DNA of 64,000 nt from Devosia rhodophyticola (GCF_028816475.1 NZ_CP118247.1:2348001-2412000); one strand, 5' to 3'. Shown: positions 44,284-53,798, numbered from the stretch's first letter. The notes: a model not told the origin generated them from the letters alone. Numbers and translations: made by a program.

Positions 44284-44877
44284 GTGCCGACCATGTTGAT
44301 GGCTTGGGGAACGAATTTGGACGAGGTCGGAGTGACAGAGCCAGAAGCGAGCTCAAGTGAGACGCCGATAGACCATTTGGTCCGGCGGGCCCAGGGCGGG
44401 GATGCCGACGCATTTGGTCAAATTCTAACGCGCCATTATGACCTGATCTATCGAACCGCGTACAAATGGTGTGGCGATCAGTCTGATGCCGAGGATGTGG
44501 CTCAGGAGGTGTGCGCAAAGCTTGGCAGCGCCATCGCCTCATATGATGGGCGGGCGCAGTTCTCCAGTTGGCTCTATCGGATCGTTCTTAACAGTGTGCG
44601 CGACATGCAAAGGGCCCGGTCCCGGCGGAACCGACACGTGGATGCGCTGGCCCATGTCAGTCCGCAGCAAACGGCGCCAGATCAGGAAGCATTCGTGACT
44701 GCCGGTCAACTTTGGGATGCGGTGCGCGGCCTGCCCGACAATCAACGCGATGCGGTGCTGCTGGTCTATGCCGAAGAACTCAGTCATGCCGCGGTTGCCA
44801 AAATTCTGGAATGCCGTGAGGCAACGGTCTCCTGGTATGTCCATGAGGCCCGCAAGAAGCTCAAGGGGCTGTTATGA
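44284..44877 (+). CDS. ECF-type RNA polymerase sigma factor
   Basis: Sigma-70 family ECF protein of up to 197 aa. Region 2 is VRRAQGGDADAFGQILTRHYDLIYRTAYKWCGDQSDAEDVAQEVCAKLGSAIASYDGRAQFSSWLYRIVLNSVRDMQRA; region 4 has LPDNQRDAVLLVYAEELSHAAVAKILECREATVSWYVHEARKKLKGLL with the helix-turn-helix. GTG 44284 gives the longest form; GTG 44332 (VTEPEAS) or TTG 44317 are also possible, so the first 16 residues are uncertain. Its stop overlaps the start of the VWA protein gene by four bases, so the two are translated together. Confidence 0.9.
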   Translation: MPTMLMAWGTNLDEVGVTEPEASSSETPIDHLVRRAQGGDADAFGQILTRHYDLIYRTAYKWCGDQSDAEDVAQEVCAKLGSAIASYDGRAQFSSWLYRIVLNSVRDMQRARSRRNRHVDALAHVSPQQTAPDQEAFVTAGQLWDAVRGLPDNQRDAVLLVYAEELSHAAVAKILECREATVSWYVHEARKKLKGLL

Positions 44878-46946
44878 GCCAGGACAATGACAAGGATAGA
44901 CTGGACGCGTTGAACAAGGCAGCGATACCGGCTCCATCTACGGTGGCACGCGAGCGGGCGTTGGCGGCGGGTGCGGCAGCGTTTGCAGCGGCGCAAAACA
45001 CAAAATCGGAAAAAAATGCGACCGCTTCCCAAGGAAACAGCGGGGGGCGGCGTCTTAGGTCCATCATCACTTCCTTGAAGGGAATTTCGATCATGGACAT
45101 CCGTATTCCAGTTGGCGCCGCAGCCATCGCACTCATTGTGGTGCCGCTTGGCTATCAACTCTATTCGAGCACGGCTCTGACGCCACCGCAGCAACAGCTG
45201 ACGGTTGATAGTGGCGTTCGCGAGGACCTTGCGCCGCCCTCTCCCGCCAAATCTCAATTGGAGGAAAAGGACGCAATTGCATCTGCCGAGCCGGCCCCAC
45301 AGCCAGCGACTGCCCCGGCAGAATCCGTTGCCAGCGGAGTGGTTCAGTTGGAGCGCAAGAAAGCTGATGAGATGCTGGCCGACAGCGAAATGGTAGCACC
45401 CGCGCCACAAGTGGCCATGCAGTCGACAAACGAAAGCATGGGGTTCAGCGACGCGGTCGTTGCCACGAGATCTGCCCCGGCTGCACTGCTGGGGTCGGTG
45501 GCATCACCAACAGTTTCAAGTGGCGATAATTTTGCATCATTTGAAGAGTCACCAGTCAAATTGGTGAGCGCCGATCCTGTCTCGACATTTTCAATCGATG
45601 TGGACACAGCTTCCTATTCCTATGTTCGGCGCATGCTTGACGATGGCATAGTGCCGCCGCCCGATGCGGTACGAATTGAGGAAATGCTCAACTATTTCCC
45701 CTACGACTATGCTGTGCCCAAAAGCGCTGAGGTGCCGTTTACTCCAAGCGTTGGTGTCTATCCCACGCCCTGGAATGCCAAGACCCAGATCGTTCAAATC
45801 GGCATCAAGGGCTATGTGCCACCCGCTGAGTCAAAAAGTGCTGCCAATCTGGTTTTCCTGATCGATACCTCTGGTTCAATGGACGCGCCGGATAAGCTGG
45901 GCCTGCTCAAGCGGTCATTTGGGATGCTGCTCGACCAATTGTCTGGCGACGATACCGTGGCAATAGTAACCTACGCCGGCTCGGCCGGGGTTGCTCTGGC
46001 GCCCACACCCGCTAGCGAAAAAAGCACAATCCTGGCGTCGTTGGATCGGTTGTCGGCAGGCGGCGGGACGGCGGGGGCCGATGGCATTGAGTTGGCCTAT
46101 CAACTGGCGGAGGAGCACAAGCTATCCACCGGCACCAACCGCGTCATTTTGGCAACCGACGGCGATTTCAATATAGGGATCAGCGATCCTGACGAACTTC
46201 AAGACTTCATCAAGACCAAGCGGCAAAGTGGCATTTCGCTGTCTGTCCTGGGCTTTGGCCGAGGTAATCTTGATGATGCAACCATGCAGGCGCTGGCCCA
46301 GAACGGAAATGGCAACGCCAGTTATATTTCGAACTTCAAGGAAGCGCGAAAAGTGCTGGTCAGTGAAGTGGGCGGGACGCTGCAGACTATTGCTCAGGAT
46401 GTGAAGATTCAGGTTGAATTCAACCCCGCCGTTGTGTCCGAATATCGTTTGATTGGCTATGAAACCCGGGCGCTTGATCGTGAGGATTTCAATAATGATG
46501 CGGTCGATGCCGGCGATATTGGTGCCGGTCATACGGTGACAGCGCTTTATGAGATTACCCCCGCTGGCTCAGGTGGGCTGATTGATCCGCTTCGCTATGG
46601 CAATCAGACTACGCCCAAGGCGGATGCGAGCGATGAGATCGGATTTCTAAAGATGCGCTACAAACTGCCGGGCGAAAAGATCAGCCAACTCATTGAACAA
46701 AAGATTGCCCCCAATGTGGTCTATGAGACCATTGATGAGGCGCCAACGGATATGCAGTTCGCCGCGTCGGTAGCAGCGTTCGGGCAAAAGCTCAAAGATT
46801 CCAGTTATGGGGAAATGGATTGGGACGCGATCAAGTCTCTGGCGCAATCGGGTCGTGGCGCTGATCCCGACGGTTATCGTGCCGAATTCGTCAATTTGAT
46901 CGGTACTGCGTCGGTGCTACGGCCGGACGTTGGACACGCTAAATAG
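44874..46946 (+). CDS. Membrane-anchored VWA-domain protein (YfbK-like), coupled to the ECF sigma factor
   Basis: A 690-aa protein. Residues 1-78 are cytoplasmic and Ala-rich with an anti-sigma-like tone (DALNKAAIPAPSTVARERALAAGAAAF); a transmembrane helix follows (about 79-97, GAAAIALIVVPLGYQLY). The periplasmic part has a VWF_A-N segment (FSIDVDTASYSYVRRMLDDG), a VWA domain with the complete MIDAS FLIDTSGSMDAPD (D331-T-S-G-S) and ATDGDFNIG, and a DUF3520/YfbK C-terminal domain (YEITPAGSGG, LKMRYKLPGEKIS). The ATG lies inside the sigma factor stop. A regulatory role as anti-sigma is a hypothesis from gene order. Confidence 0.85.
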   Translation: MSQDNDKDRLDALNKAAIPAPSTVARERALAAGAAAFAAAQNTKSEKNATASQGNSGGRRLRSIITSLKGISIMDIRIPVGAAAIALIVVPLGYQLYSSTALTPPQQQLTVDSGVREDLAPPSPAKSQLEEKDAIASAEPAPQPATAPAESVASGVVQLERKKADEMLADSEMVAPAPQVAMQSTNESMGFSDAVVATRSAPAALLGSVASPTVSSGDNFASFEESPVKLVSADPVSTFSIDVDTASYSYVRRMLDDGIVPPPDAVRIEEMLNYFPYDYAVPKSAEVPFTPSVGVYPTPWNAKTQIVQIGIKGYVPPAESKSAANLVFLIDTSGSMDAPDKLGLLKRSFGMLLDQLSGDDTVAIVTYAGSAGVALAPTPASEKSTILASLDRLSAGGGTAGADGIELAYQLAEEHKLSTGTNRVILATDGDFNIGISDPDELQDFIKTKRQSGISLSVLGFGRGNLDDATMQALAQNGNGNASYISNFKEARKVLVSEVGGTLQTIAQDVKIQVEFNPAVVSEYRLIGYETRALDREDFNNDAVDAGDIGAGHTVTALYEITPAGSGGLIDPLRYGNQTTPKADASDEIGFLKMRYKLPGEKISQLIEQKIAPNVVYETIDEAPTDMQFAASVAAFGQKLKDSSYGEMDWDAIKSLAQSGRGADPDGYRAEFVNLIGTASVLRPDVGHAK

Positions 46947-46957
46947 CTGTTGCATCG

Positions 46958-47005
46958 GCCATCCCTGCTTTGACGCAGGGATGGCTTCGGACTTTTCGAA
47001 AAGTC
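46958..47005. repeat. Double-palindrome intergenic element
   Basis: Two adjacent palindromes: GCCATCCCTGC (46958-46968) with GCAGGGATGGC (46975-46985), an eleven-pair stem with TTTGAC loop, and GACTTTTC-GAAAAGTC (46990-47005), a perfect sixteen-base palindrome, followed by GGGAATGA. This looks like the mobile palindromic repeats common between genes in Hyphomicrobiales. I saw no second copy in this window, so the repeat nature is inferred. The first stem may also end the VWA gene transcript. Confidence 0.5.
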
Positions 47006-47193
47006 GGGAATGACACAATTTCCGAGTCTATGGCAAACATCCTACCAGATGTGCCCCGTCGACTTCCTTGCAACCACCGCAATTTCGGATGAATTATCCA
47101 TTCCGCATGTCCGGACGATTTTGCAGCGGGGCTCGTCTGGGCCGCCCGCCCATAGGTAACGGACGGATCGATGCCTTGCCAGACTTCAGGACC

Positions 47194-48144
47194 TCAAACC
47201 AGCGGTTTGAGGTTTGCTTCGATGCTGTCGCGATGTCCTTCGAGAAATGGCGGCAGCGACAGGGTTTCGCCTAGTTTTTCCAGCGGTTCGTCAGTTGCAA
47301 AACCTGGGCCGTCGGTTGCGATTTCAAACAGCACGCCGTTGGGTTCGCGGAAGTAGAGCGAGGTGAAATAGTAACGCTCCACTTCGCCACTCGAAGGGAC
47401 ACCCGCCTCGCGCACACGCTGTACCCACTGGCGTAAGCTGTCCTTATTTTCGGTGCGGAACGCCACGTGATGCACACCGCCTGCGCCGGGCTGCGTCATC
47501 GCCAGACTTGGCTCAACCATGACGTGCAACTCGGCTGATGGGCCGCCATCACCCATCTCAAATACATGAATTTCCCCGGTTGTGCTCGTTGCCGGGTGGG
47601 TACGAATTTTACGCATATTCATCAATTGTGTGAGCACGACCTCGGTGCGCTCCAGCCGGGGAACAGTAATGGTGATCGGGCCCAGTCCGATGATCTGGCG
47701 GTCGGCTGGCACGGGGCTTTTAGCCCAGGGTTTGGCCTTGTTAGCGGCATCAATGACCATACGAAACCGTTGCCCTTCGAAGTCCTCGAAATCGAGCGAT
47801 AGGTTTCCCGCGCGCTCCTTGATGGCACTGGTGCCGACATTGTTCAATTGCAGGTGGTCCTTCCACCATTTCAATGTGTCTTCGCTGTCAACGCGTAGAC
47901 CAGTGCGCGTTACAGCATTGTTGCCGCGCCGCTCGCGCGCCGTTTCGAAATCGAAAAAAGTCAGATCAGCGCCGGGCGAGGCGATGCCGTCACCATAGAA
48001 CAGGTGATAGGCTGTGGTCTGGTCCTGATTGACGGTTTTTTTGATCAGCCGCATGCCCAGCGTTTTGGTGTAAAATTTCAGGTTCGAGACCGGCTGAGCG
48101 GTTACTGCGGTGAGATGATGAATTCCCTTGAGATTAAGTGACAT
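47194..48144 (-). CDS. Ring-cleaving dioxygenase of the glyoxalase superfamily
   Basis: A 316-aa two-domain vicinal-oxygen-chelate protein (LKGIHHLTAVTAQPVSNLKFYTKTLGMRLIKKTVNQD, and GAGGVHHVAFRTENKDSLRQWVQRVREAGVPSSGEVERYYFTSLYFREPNGVLFEIATDGPGF). Metal ligands would be the two His and the Glu in IHH, VHH and FEIATD. This fits the MhqO/MhqA-like hydroquinone- or catechol-cleaving group. ATG 48144 follows GGAGTAAGG. It is a single gene, so the substrate stays open. Confidence 0.85.
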   Translation of the reverse strand: MSLNLKGIHHLTAVTAQPVSNLKFYTKTLGMRLIKKTVNQDQTTAYHLFYGDGIASPGADLTFFDFETARERRGNNAVTRTGLRVDSEDTLKWWKDHLQLNNVGTSAIKERAGNLSLDFEDFEGQRFRMVIDAANKAKPWAKSPVPADRQIIGLGPITITVPRLERTEVVLTQLMNMRKIRTHPATSTTGEIHVFEMGDGGPSAELHVMVEPSLAMTQPGAGGVHHVAFRTENKDSLRQWVQRVREAGVPSSGEVERYYFTSLYFREPNGVLFEIATDGPGFATDEPLEKLGETLSLPPFLEGHRDSIEANLKPLV

Positions 48145-48346
48145 GGCCTTACTCCGATTGGTGGCGCAATTGTCGACGCCATTGGTGCATGACGTTAAAA
48201 TAGGTGGACGGCGCAGGAACGACGAGTGGGCAAAGGACGACAAACTGTTGCAATAAAGCGAACGGTGTATAGCATTCGTTCGCCGAATGGCGGCTACAAT
48301 GACGTCCAAGGCTTACTGCTGGTGGTCGTTGCCAGTGAATTGCCTG

Positions 48347-49279
48347 CTAGGCCACCACATCGCGCCGAAGTTCGCGAGGCGTTGTGCCATAAGCCTTGCG
48401 AAAATGCTCGTAGAACTGGGTCAATGAGGTAAAGCCACACTGGTAGGCGATATTGGCGATGGACAGGTTCCCGTCCATCATTAGGCTACGAGCCCATATC
48501 AGGCGCATCCGAACCACGAACTTTTGTACAGAGATCTGCATGACCTTCGTAAACAGGTTGAGGGCGTAATTGGGATGCAGGCCGACCACAGCGGCGATGG
48601 ATTTGGCGTCGAGCGGTTCACCGAGATTTTCCACGATGTGACGCACCATGGCGACGACATAGCGGACCGGGGCGGCGGTGCGATGCCGCTCGCCGGGCGT
48701 CTCAATCCACGCCGGCAGAAGTACGTCCCAGCCGGTCAGTGCTGCGCGTCTGAATGTGGTGGCGATTTCCAGCTTTGCGATGTCGGCGCGCAATGTCCTG
48801 CCGCTGCGATAGTCCTGGTGCCAGCGATTGAGCATATCCAGGCTTACGGCATCTGGCTCGAGGCAAATTAGACCGCCGCCCATCATGGTTTCAGGCAAAC
48901 GACCCAATTGCGGCATTAGAAGGAAGGCATCCACCGGCAAATAAATATTGATCTGACGCCCTTGCAAGACTGCTGCTTCGTCCAGCCGTACAGTCTGGTG
49001 GGGCAGGCCTGCCCAAAAGGCAAGCAGGCGATTGGTGGGCACGCTGACGCGCTTGCCACCGAAGTCATATTCCATCTCGCCATTGGTCAGCCAATTCAGC
49101 TCGATGTGACCGTGGCGATGGGGGGTGGACATCAGCTGCGGGGTGAAAGAACGAATTCCGAAACGGCCAAATGCGCGATTGGCGCCATAGAACCGCCGAT
49201 CAGCACGCGGGGTTGGTTTTGGCGCAGCACCGAATCGCAACTGGCTTTCGCGGCGAGACGTTATAACACCATCGGCCAT
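48347..49279 (-). CDS. AraC-family regulator of the galactoside locus
   Basis: A 310-aa protein with an N-terminal cupin sensor domain (MSTPHRHGHIELNWLTNGEMEYDFGGKRVSVPTNRLLAFWAG) and a C-terminal AraC helix-turn-helix pair (LDAKSIAAVVGLHPNYALNLFTKVMQISVQKFVVRMRLIWARSLMMDGNLSIANIAYQCGFTSLTQFYEHFRKAYGTTPRELRRD). The domain order resembles MelR, and an AraC activator (AgpT) controls the alpha-galactoside operon of Sinorhizobium. It is divergent from the binding-protein gene, with 158 bases between, and most likely controls it. Start ATG 49279 (MADGVITSRRE) is chosen for its start with a sensible N-terminus; the upstream ribosome-binding site is weak. Confidence 0.88.
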   Translation of the reverse strand: MADGVITSRRESQLRFGAAPKPTPRADRRFYGANRAFGRFGIRSFTPQLMSTPHRHGHIELNWLTNGEMEYDFGGKRVSVPTNRLLAFWAGLPHQTVRLDEAAVLQGRQINIYLPVDAFLLMPQLGRLPETMMGGGLICLEPDAVSLDMLNRWHQDYRSGRTLRADIAKLEIATTFRRAALTGWDVLLPAWIETPGERHRTAAPVRYVVAMVRHIVENLGEPLDAKSIAAVVGLHPNYALNLFTKVMQISVQKFVVRMRLIWARSLMMDGNLSIANIAYQCGFTSLTQFYEHFRKAYGTTPRELRRDVVA

Positions 49280-49437
49280 GGCAAAACTTTCTTTAAAAGC
49301 CGGAATAAGTCTATAAATAACCGGATTGCGCTTTGGCGTGCAAGGCGTAACTTTTGTGCAGCACGGGTTAATCTGGCCGGGAGGAAGTGTCTCGATCAAC
49401 AGAGCGCTTGCGGCCAGCCCGGAGCACAGGAGGAACC

Positions 49438-51525
49438 ATGAGTAAACACGCCATTGCCCTTAGCGGGGCAAGTCTGTTGCTAAGCGTTTCGTTGATCGCG
49501 ACCCAAGCCCAGACCGTTGCGCCAACCACGCCCCCCGATCCACCGACATTCGCCGCGCAAGGCACGCCGAATTTTGTTGGGATCAGCGACATCCAGGAAT
49601 TCAAGGCACTGCCAGAGTATCACGAGCCTTCGTGGGTTACCGAGAAGTTTGTCGATACCGGCAAGCTGCCGCCGGTTGCTGAACGTCTCCCCAAGGAGCC
49701 TTTGGTCTATAAGGCATCCAACATGGCCGACGGTATTGGCGTCTACGGCGACGTGATGCGTCACGTTATTGGCGGGCGCCCAGAAGGCTGGAACTATTCC
49801 GCCGGCCAATCGCAAGGTTGGGGCGGTATTGATATCGGTCTTTCGGAATGTCTGACCCGAACCGGCCCGCTGTTCGAAGTCAAGGCTGACGAATTGGCAC
49901 CGATGCCAAACCTAGCCATGAGCTGGGATTGGTCCGAGGATGGTCATGAGTTGACTATGCACCTGATCGAGGGGGCTAAATGGTCCGACGGCGAACCATT
50001 CACCTCTGACGATGTGATGTTTTATTGGAACGACGAAGTTCTGGACCCCAACGTCACCCCGCTGAACGGGGCAACGCCTGAAACCTTTGGTGAAGGCACC
50101 ACGCTCGAAGCGCTTGACGACTACACTATCAAATGGACATTCAAGGACGTTCGGCCTGAACAATATCTGTATCAGATGGCCTATGGCACCTTTTGTCCTG
50201 GACCGGCTCACCTGCTCAGGCCTCAACATCCAAAATATTCCGATAATACCTATGAGCAGTTCAAGAACGCGTTCCCGCCCGAATATATGAGCATGCCGAC
50301 GATGGGTGCCTGGGCGCCGGTAACATATCGGCCCGACGATATCATCGTCTTGCGCCGCAATCCCTATTACTGGAAAGTTGACGATCAGGGCAATCAATTG
50401 CCCTATCTTGACGAACTCGAATATCGTCTTTCGACTTGGGCAGACCGCGACGTACAGGCGGTTGCAGGTACGGGCGATTTCTCCAATCTTGAGCAGGCTG
50501 AAAGCTATGTCGAAGCGCTCAAGCGTTCGGCAGACCCTTCCGCGCCGGCTCGTCTGGCATTTGGTGCGCGCACCATCGGCTATACGCTTTATCCAAATCT
50601 CTCGGCCAATGGCTGGGGCGAGCCGGATGAGCGTGGTCAAGCCGTTCGTGAGTTGAACCGAAATCTTGACTTCCGTCAGGCCGTGACCTCCGCAGTTGAT
50701 CGGCAGTCACTGGGTGAAGCACTGGTCAAAGGGCCATTTACCGCGATCTATCCGGGTGGGCTTTATGCCGGCACCACCTACTATGACAAGGATTCGACGG
50801 TCTATTATCCGTTTTCGTTGGAAACTGCCAAAGAGCACCTGAAGGCCGCTGGTCTTGAGGACACTGACGGCAATGGTTTCGTCAACTTCCCTGCGGGCAC
50901 AGCCGGTGGTGGTGATGTCGAAATCACACTTCTTGCTAACTCGGACTATGCGACCGACAAGAACCTTGTCGAGGGCGTGGTGGCACAGATGGAACGACTG
51001 GGCCTTCGGGTCATTCCCAACACCTTGGCTGGTACGCAGCGTGATGCGACGGAACAGTCGGGCAAGTTTGACTGGACGATCCGACGCAATCAGTCCGAAT
51101 TGATCACTGTGGTCAAGAACACGGTGGCACTGGCGCCGACGGGCCCGCGTATCAGCTGGCATCACCGTGCCGGTTCGGATGACACGCTCGACCTGCTGCC
51201 ATGGGAGCAGGAGATGGTTGATGTGGTGAATAAGTTCATCGCGACCAATGATTCAGAAGAGCGGATCGGGTTGATGAAGCAGTATCAGAAGCTTTACACC
51301 GAGAACGTCAATGGCATCGGGCTCACCCAATATCCGGGCGCGTTGATCATCAACAAGCGCTTCGCCAATATTCCGGCGGGCACTCCGATCTTCATGTTCA
51401 ATTGGGCCGAAGACAATATCATCCGCGAGCGGGTTTTTGTGCCTAAGGACAAGCAGTCCGATTTTGAACTGTTCCCACAGACACTCCCGGGTGTACCTGG
51501 TACTGGCAACGGACCGGTCAGCTAG
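49438..51525 (+). CDS. ABC transporter solute-binding protein, family 5 (alpha-galactoside type)
   Basis: A 695-aa exported binding protein with signal peptide (LSGASLLLSVSLIATQAQ). It has the DppA/OppA fold signs (LAMSWDWSEDGHELTMHLIEGAKWSDGEPFTSDDVMFYWND). At nearly 700 residues it is longer than peptide-binding proteins, as is AgpA of Sinorhizobium, which binds melibiose and raffinose. ATG 49438 follows AGGAGG at seven bases. It heads an operon binding protein-permease-permease-ATPase-glycosidase. Substrate alpha-galactoside is inferred from size and the GH4 gene at the operon end. Confidence 0.85.
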   Translation: MSKHAIALSGASLLLSVSLIATQAQTVAPTTPPDPPTFAAQGTPNFVGISDIQEFKALPEYHEPSWVTEKFVDTGKLPPVAERLPKEPLVYKASNMADGIGVYGDVMRHVIGGRPEGWNYSAGQSQGWGGIDIGLSECLTRTGPLFEVKADELAPMPNLAMSWDWSEDGHELTMHLIEGAKWSDGEPFTSDDVMFYWNDEVLDPNVTPLNGATPETFGEGTTLEALDDYTIKWTFKDVRPEQYLYQMAYGTFCPGPAHLLRPQHPKYSDNTYEQFKNAFPPEYMSMPTMGAWAPVTYRPDDIIVLRRNPYYWKVDDQGNQLPYLDELEYRLSTWADRDVQAVAGTGDFSNLEQAESYVEALKRSADPSAPARLAFGARTIGYTLYPNLSANGWGEPDERGQAVRELNRNLDFRQAVTSAVDRQSLGEALVKGPFTAIYPGGLYAGTTYYDKDSTVYYPFSLETAKEHLKAAGLEDTDGNGFVNFPAGTAGGGDVEITLLANSDYATDKNLVEGVVAQMERLGLRVIPNTLAGTQRDATEQSGKFDWTIRRNQSELITVVKNTVALAPTGPRISWHHRAGSDDTLDLLPWEQEMVDVVNKFIATNDSEERIGLMKQYQKLYTENVNGIGLTQYPGALIINKRFANIPAGTPIFMFNWAEDNIIRERVFVPKDKQSDFELFPQTLPGVPGTGNGPVS

Positions 51526-51544
51526 CGCTGGTCGAATGATCATC

Positions 51545-51565
51545 GGCGGGGGCTTTGCCCCCGCC
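51545..51565 (+). terminator. Strong hairpin between the binding-protein and permease genes
   Basis: Nine perfect GC-rich pairs (GGCGGGGGC 51545-51553, GCCCCCGCC 51557-51565) with a TTT loop, 20 bases after the binding-protein stop. The T run is short (TT then CAAAAA), so it is more likely an attenuating or 3'-protecting hairpin that raises binding protein over permease. Confidence 0.6.
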
Positions 51566-51595
51566 TTCAAAAATCGAAACAGGGCCTGACAGCAG

Positions 51596-52612
51596 ATGGT
51601 ACGATTTCTCATCTCGCGCATACTCTCAGCCATTCCGATATTGTTTGTTCTGAGCATTGTGACGTTTGCCGTGATCCAGGCACCGCCTGGCGATTATGGC
51701 GACTATATCCGCTCAATGCTGATGAACCAGGGCGGCGCCACCGCCGAACAGGCAGAAGCGCAGGCCGAGGCATATCGTGAGGCCAACGGTCTCAATGATC
51801 CGCTGCCTGTCCAATATGTGAACTGGATGGTGGGCATTGTAACCCGGTTCGATTTTGGACAATCGCTCTATTTCAACAAGCCGGTGGGCGATGTGGTGGC
51901 CGAGCGGTTGCCACGCACCATATATCTGGCACTAACCTGTCATCTCCTGGCATCAATCATTGGCATCACATTGGGTGTGGTTGCGGCGACGCGGCAATAT
52001 TCCTGGGTCGATACCCTGTTTGGGTTCATCTCGTTTCTGGGCATGACCATCCCTCGATTTCTGCTGGCGATCATCATTTTGTATGTTCTGGTCTTCCGAA
52101 TAGGGGTTCAGGAAATCGGCAGTTTCAATTCGGTGCGCTTTGGCGGACAGCCATGGTCCTGGGCAAAGTTTGTTGACCTGCTCCATCATATCTGGCCGGT
52201 GATCTTCATCGCCACTTTTGGCGGCCTAGCCTACAATATGCGGGTGATGCGTGCCAATCTACTCGATGTGCTCAACGCTCAATATGTCGAAACCGCGCGC
52301 GCCAAGGGTCTGCCCGAAAGCGCCGTCATTCTTAAGCACGCCGTGCCGAATGCCCTACATCCGCTGATCGCCTATCAGGGGGTGGTGCTTCCTTACATGC
52401 TCACCGGCGAAATCGAAGTGGCCATTGTCTTTGGTCTGGCCACTGTCGGTCCCGCGATCGTTGGTTCGATGGCGGTGGGTGACGTTTGGGTTACCGCGAC
52501 CTTCGTTCTGGTTCTTGCCACGACGCTGATCATTGGCAACATCATTGCCGACCTGTTGTTGGCGGTCGTTGATCCGCGGGTCAGAATTGGGGGGAATGCT
52601 GCCCATGAGTAA
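51596..52612 (+). CDS. ABC transporter permease, DppB type
   Basis: A 338-aa permease with six transmembrane segments (first RFLISRILSAIPILFVLSIVTFAVIQ). The DppB/OppB N-terminal signature and the EAA-like loop ARAKGLPESAVILKHAVPNALHPLIAY are present. It pairs with the next gene, whose ATG lies eight bases inside its end. Confidence 0.93.
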   Translation: MVRFLISRILSAIPILFVLSIVTFAVIQAPPGDYGDYIRSMLMNQGGATAEQAEAQAEAYREANGLNDPLPVQYVNWMVGIVTRFDFGQSLYFNKPVGDVVAERLPRTIYLALTCHLLASIIGITLGVVAATRQYSWVDTLFGFISFLGMTIPRFLLAIIILYVLVFRIGVQEIGSFNSVRFGGQPWSWAKFVDLLHHIWPVIFIATFGGLAYNMRVMRANLLDVLNAQYVETARAKGLPESAVILKHAVPNALHPLIAYQGVVLPYMLTGEIEVAIVFGLATVGPAIVGSMAVGDVWVTATFVLVLATTLIIGNIIADLLLAVVDPRVRIGGNAAHE

Positions 52613-53798
52613 AGATCATATTGGTTCCTCGATACCGCTGCCGTCGGATGTGGGGGGGCCTGCGCCAACCGCAGCCGAGGACGTCCATGAAACTGATGCA
52701 GTAGGCAGTTCCGGTCGATTTGCGCTCGGCAATGAAGGCTATATGACACTGGTCTGGCGGCGCTTTCGGCGTTCGGTCATGGGCATGATTGGCCTGGTTC
52801 TGGTCGGATCGTTACTGTTTATTTCGGTTTTTGCCGACTTCTTCGCGCCAATGGACCCAAAGCTGCCCGATATTGGATTTGCGCCACCCGATGAGATCAG
52901 TTTTTTCGCGCCAGACGGCGGTTTTTCGGTATTCCCGTATGTTTACCCCATTGTCGAGACAGGGGAATTTGATCCAATCACCTTCCAACCGCTGACGGGG
53001 CCGGATCTTACCAATCCGACCCAGCTGGGTTTATTCGTCAAGGGATTTCGCTATCACGCTCTTTGGTTCATTCCCTCCAATATTCACTTTTTCGGCGCGG
53101 TTGACGGTCGACCGTTCCATCTGTTGGGTACCGACAAGTTTGGACGGGACATACTGTCGCGTGGTATCATCGGATCACGCATTTCGTTGATGATTGCCCT
53201 GATTGTGGTGACGTTGACGACCACGGTGGGCACCATGGTAGGGATCACCTCAGGCTATCTGGGCGGGCGGATTGATGCATGGACGCAACGGTTTGTTGAA
53301 CTGGTTCTGGCCTTTCCGCATTTGCCGCTTTATCTGGCGCTGACGACTTTGATACCGGTGACCGCGCCCTCCAATGTGTTCCTGGCTTTTGTCATCGGGG
53401 TGATGGCTGTATTGGGCTGGGCGCAGTTGAGCCGGGAGGTGCGCTCGAAAACCCTGTCGTTGGCGCGGATTGAATATGTGCGCGCAGCGATTGCCGTTGG
53501 GTCTAGCGACCTGCGTATCATTACCCGTCACATCCTGCCCAATGTGCTCAGCCATGTTATCGTTGCGGTAACATTGGCGGTGCCCTCGGTGGTGCTGCTA
53601 GAGAGTTTTCTCGGGTTCCTGGGTTTTGCGGTCAAGCCGCCGCTGATCTCATGGGGACTGATGCTTCAGGACACCGGGACATTCTCGGTAATCGGGTCCT
53701 ATCCCTGGATATTGACGCCAGTCGTTTTCGTGCTGATCACCGTGTTTGCGTTCAACGCATTGGGCGACGGTCTGCGCGATGCCATTGACCCCTATTGA
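52605..53798 (+). CDS. ABC transporter permease, DppC type
   Basis: A 397-aa permease with an unusually long N-terminal cytoplasmic part (about 60 residues, Pro/Gly/Ser rich) before the first helix (VMGMIGLVLVGSLLFISVFADFF) and a large periplasmic loop carrying the typical GTDKFGRDILSRGIIGSRISLMIAL. The coupling loop is YVRAAIAVGSSDLRIITRHILPNVLSHVIV. I start at ATG 52605, which overlaps the end of the DppB-type gene by eight bases; ATG 52596 is an alternative. Confidence 0.92.
   Translation: MSKDHIGSSIPLPSDVGGPAPTAAEDVHETDAVGSSGRFALGNEGYMTLVWRRFRRSVMGMIGLVLVGSLLFISVFADFFAPMDPKLPDIGFAPPDEISFFAPDGGFSVFPYVYPIVETGEFDPITFQPLTGPDLTNPTQLGLFVKGFRYHALWFIPSNIHFFGAVDGRPFHLLGTDKFGRDILSRGIIGSRISLMIALIVVTLTTTVGTMVGITSGYLGGRIDAWTQRFVELVLAFPHLPLYLALTTLIPVTAPSNVFLAFVIGVMAVLGWAQLSREVRSKTLSLARIEYVRAAIAVGSSDLRIITRHILPNVLSHVIVAVTLAVPSVVLLESFLGFLGFAVKPPLISWGLMLQDTGTFSVIGSYPWILTPVVFVLITVFAFNALGDGLRDAIDPY

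Noticed and set aside
47068..47274. A 68-codon plus-strand reading frame between the VWA gene and the dioxygenase gene
   Set aside because: It has no ribosome-binding site, no similarity I can recognise, and overlaps the end of the dioxygenase gene on the other strand. The 247-base gap otherwise shows only the palindromic element.
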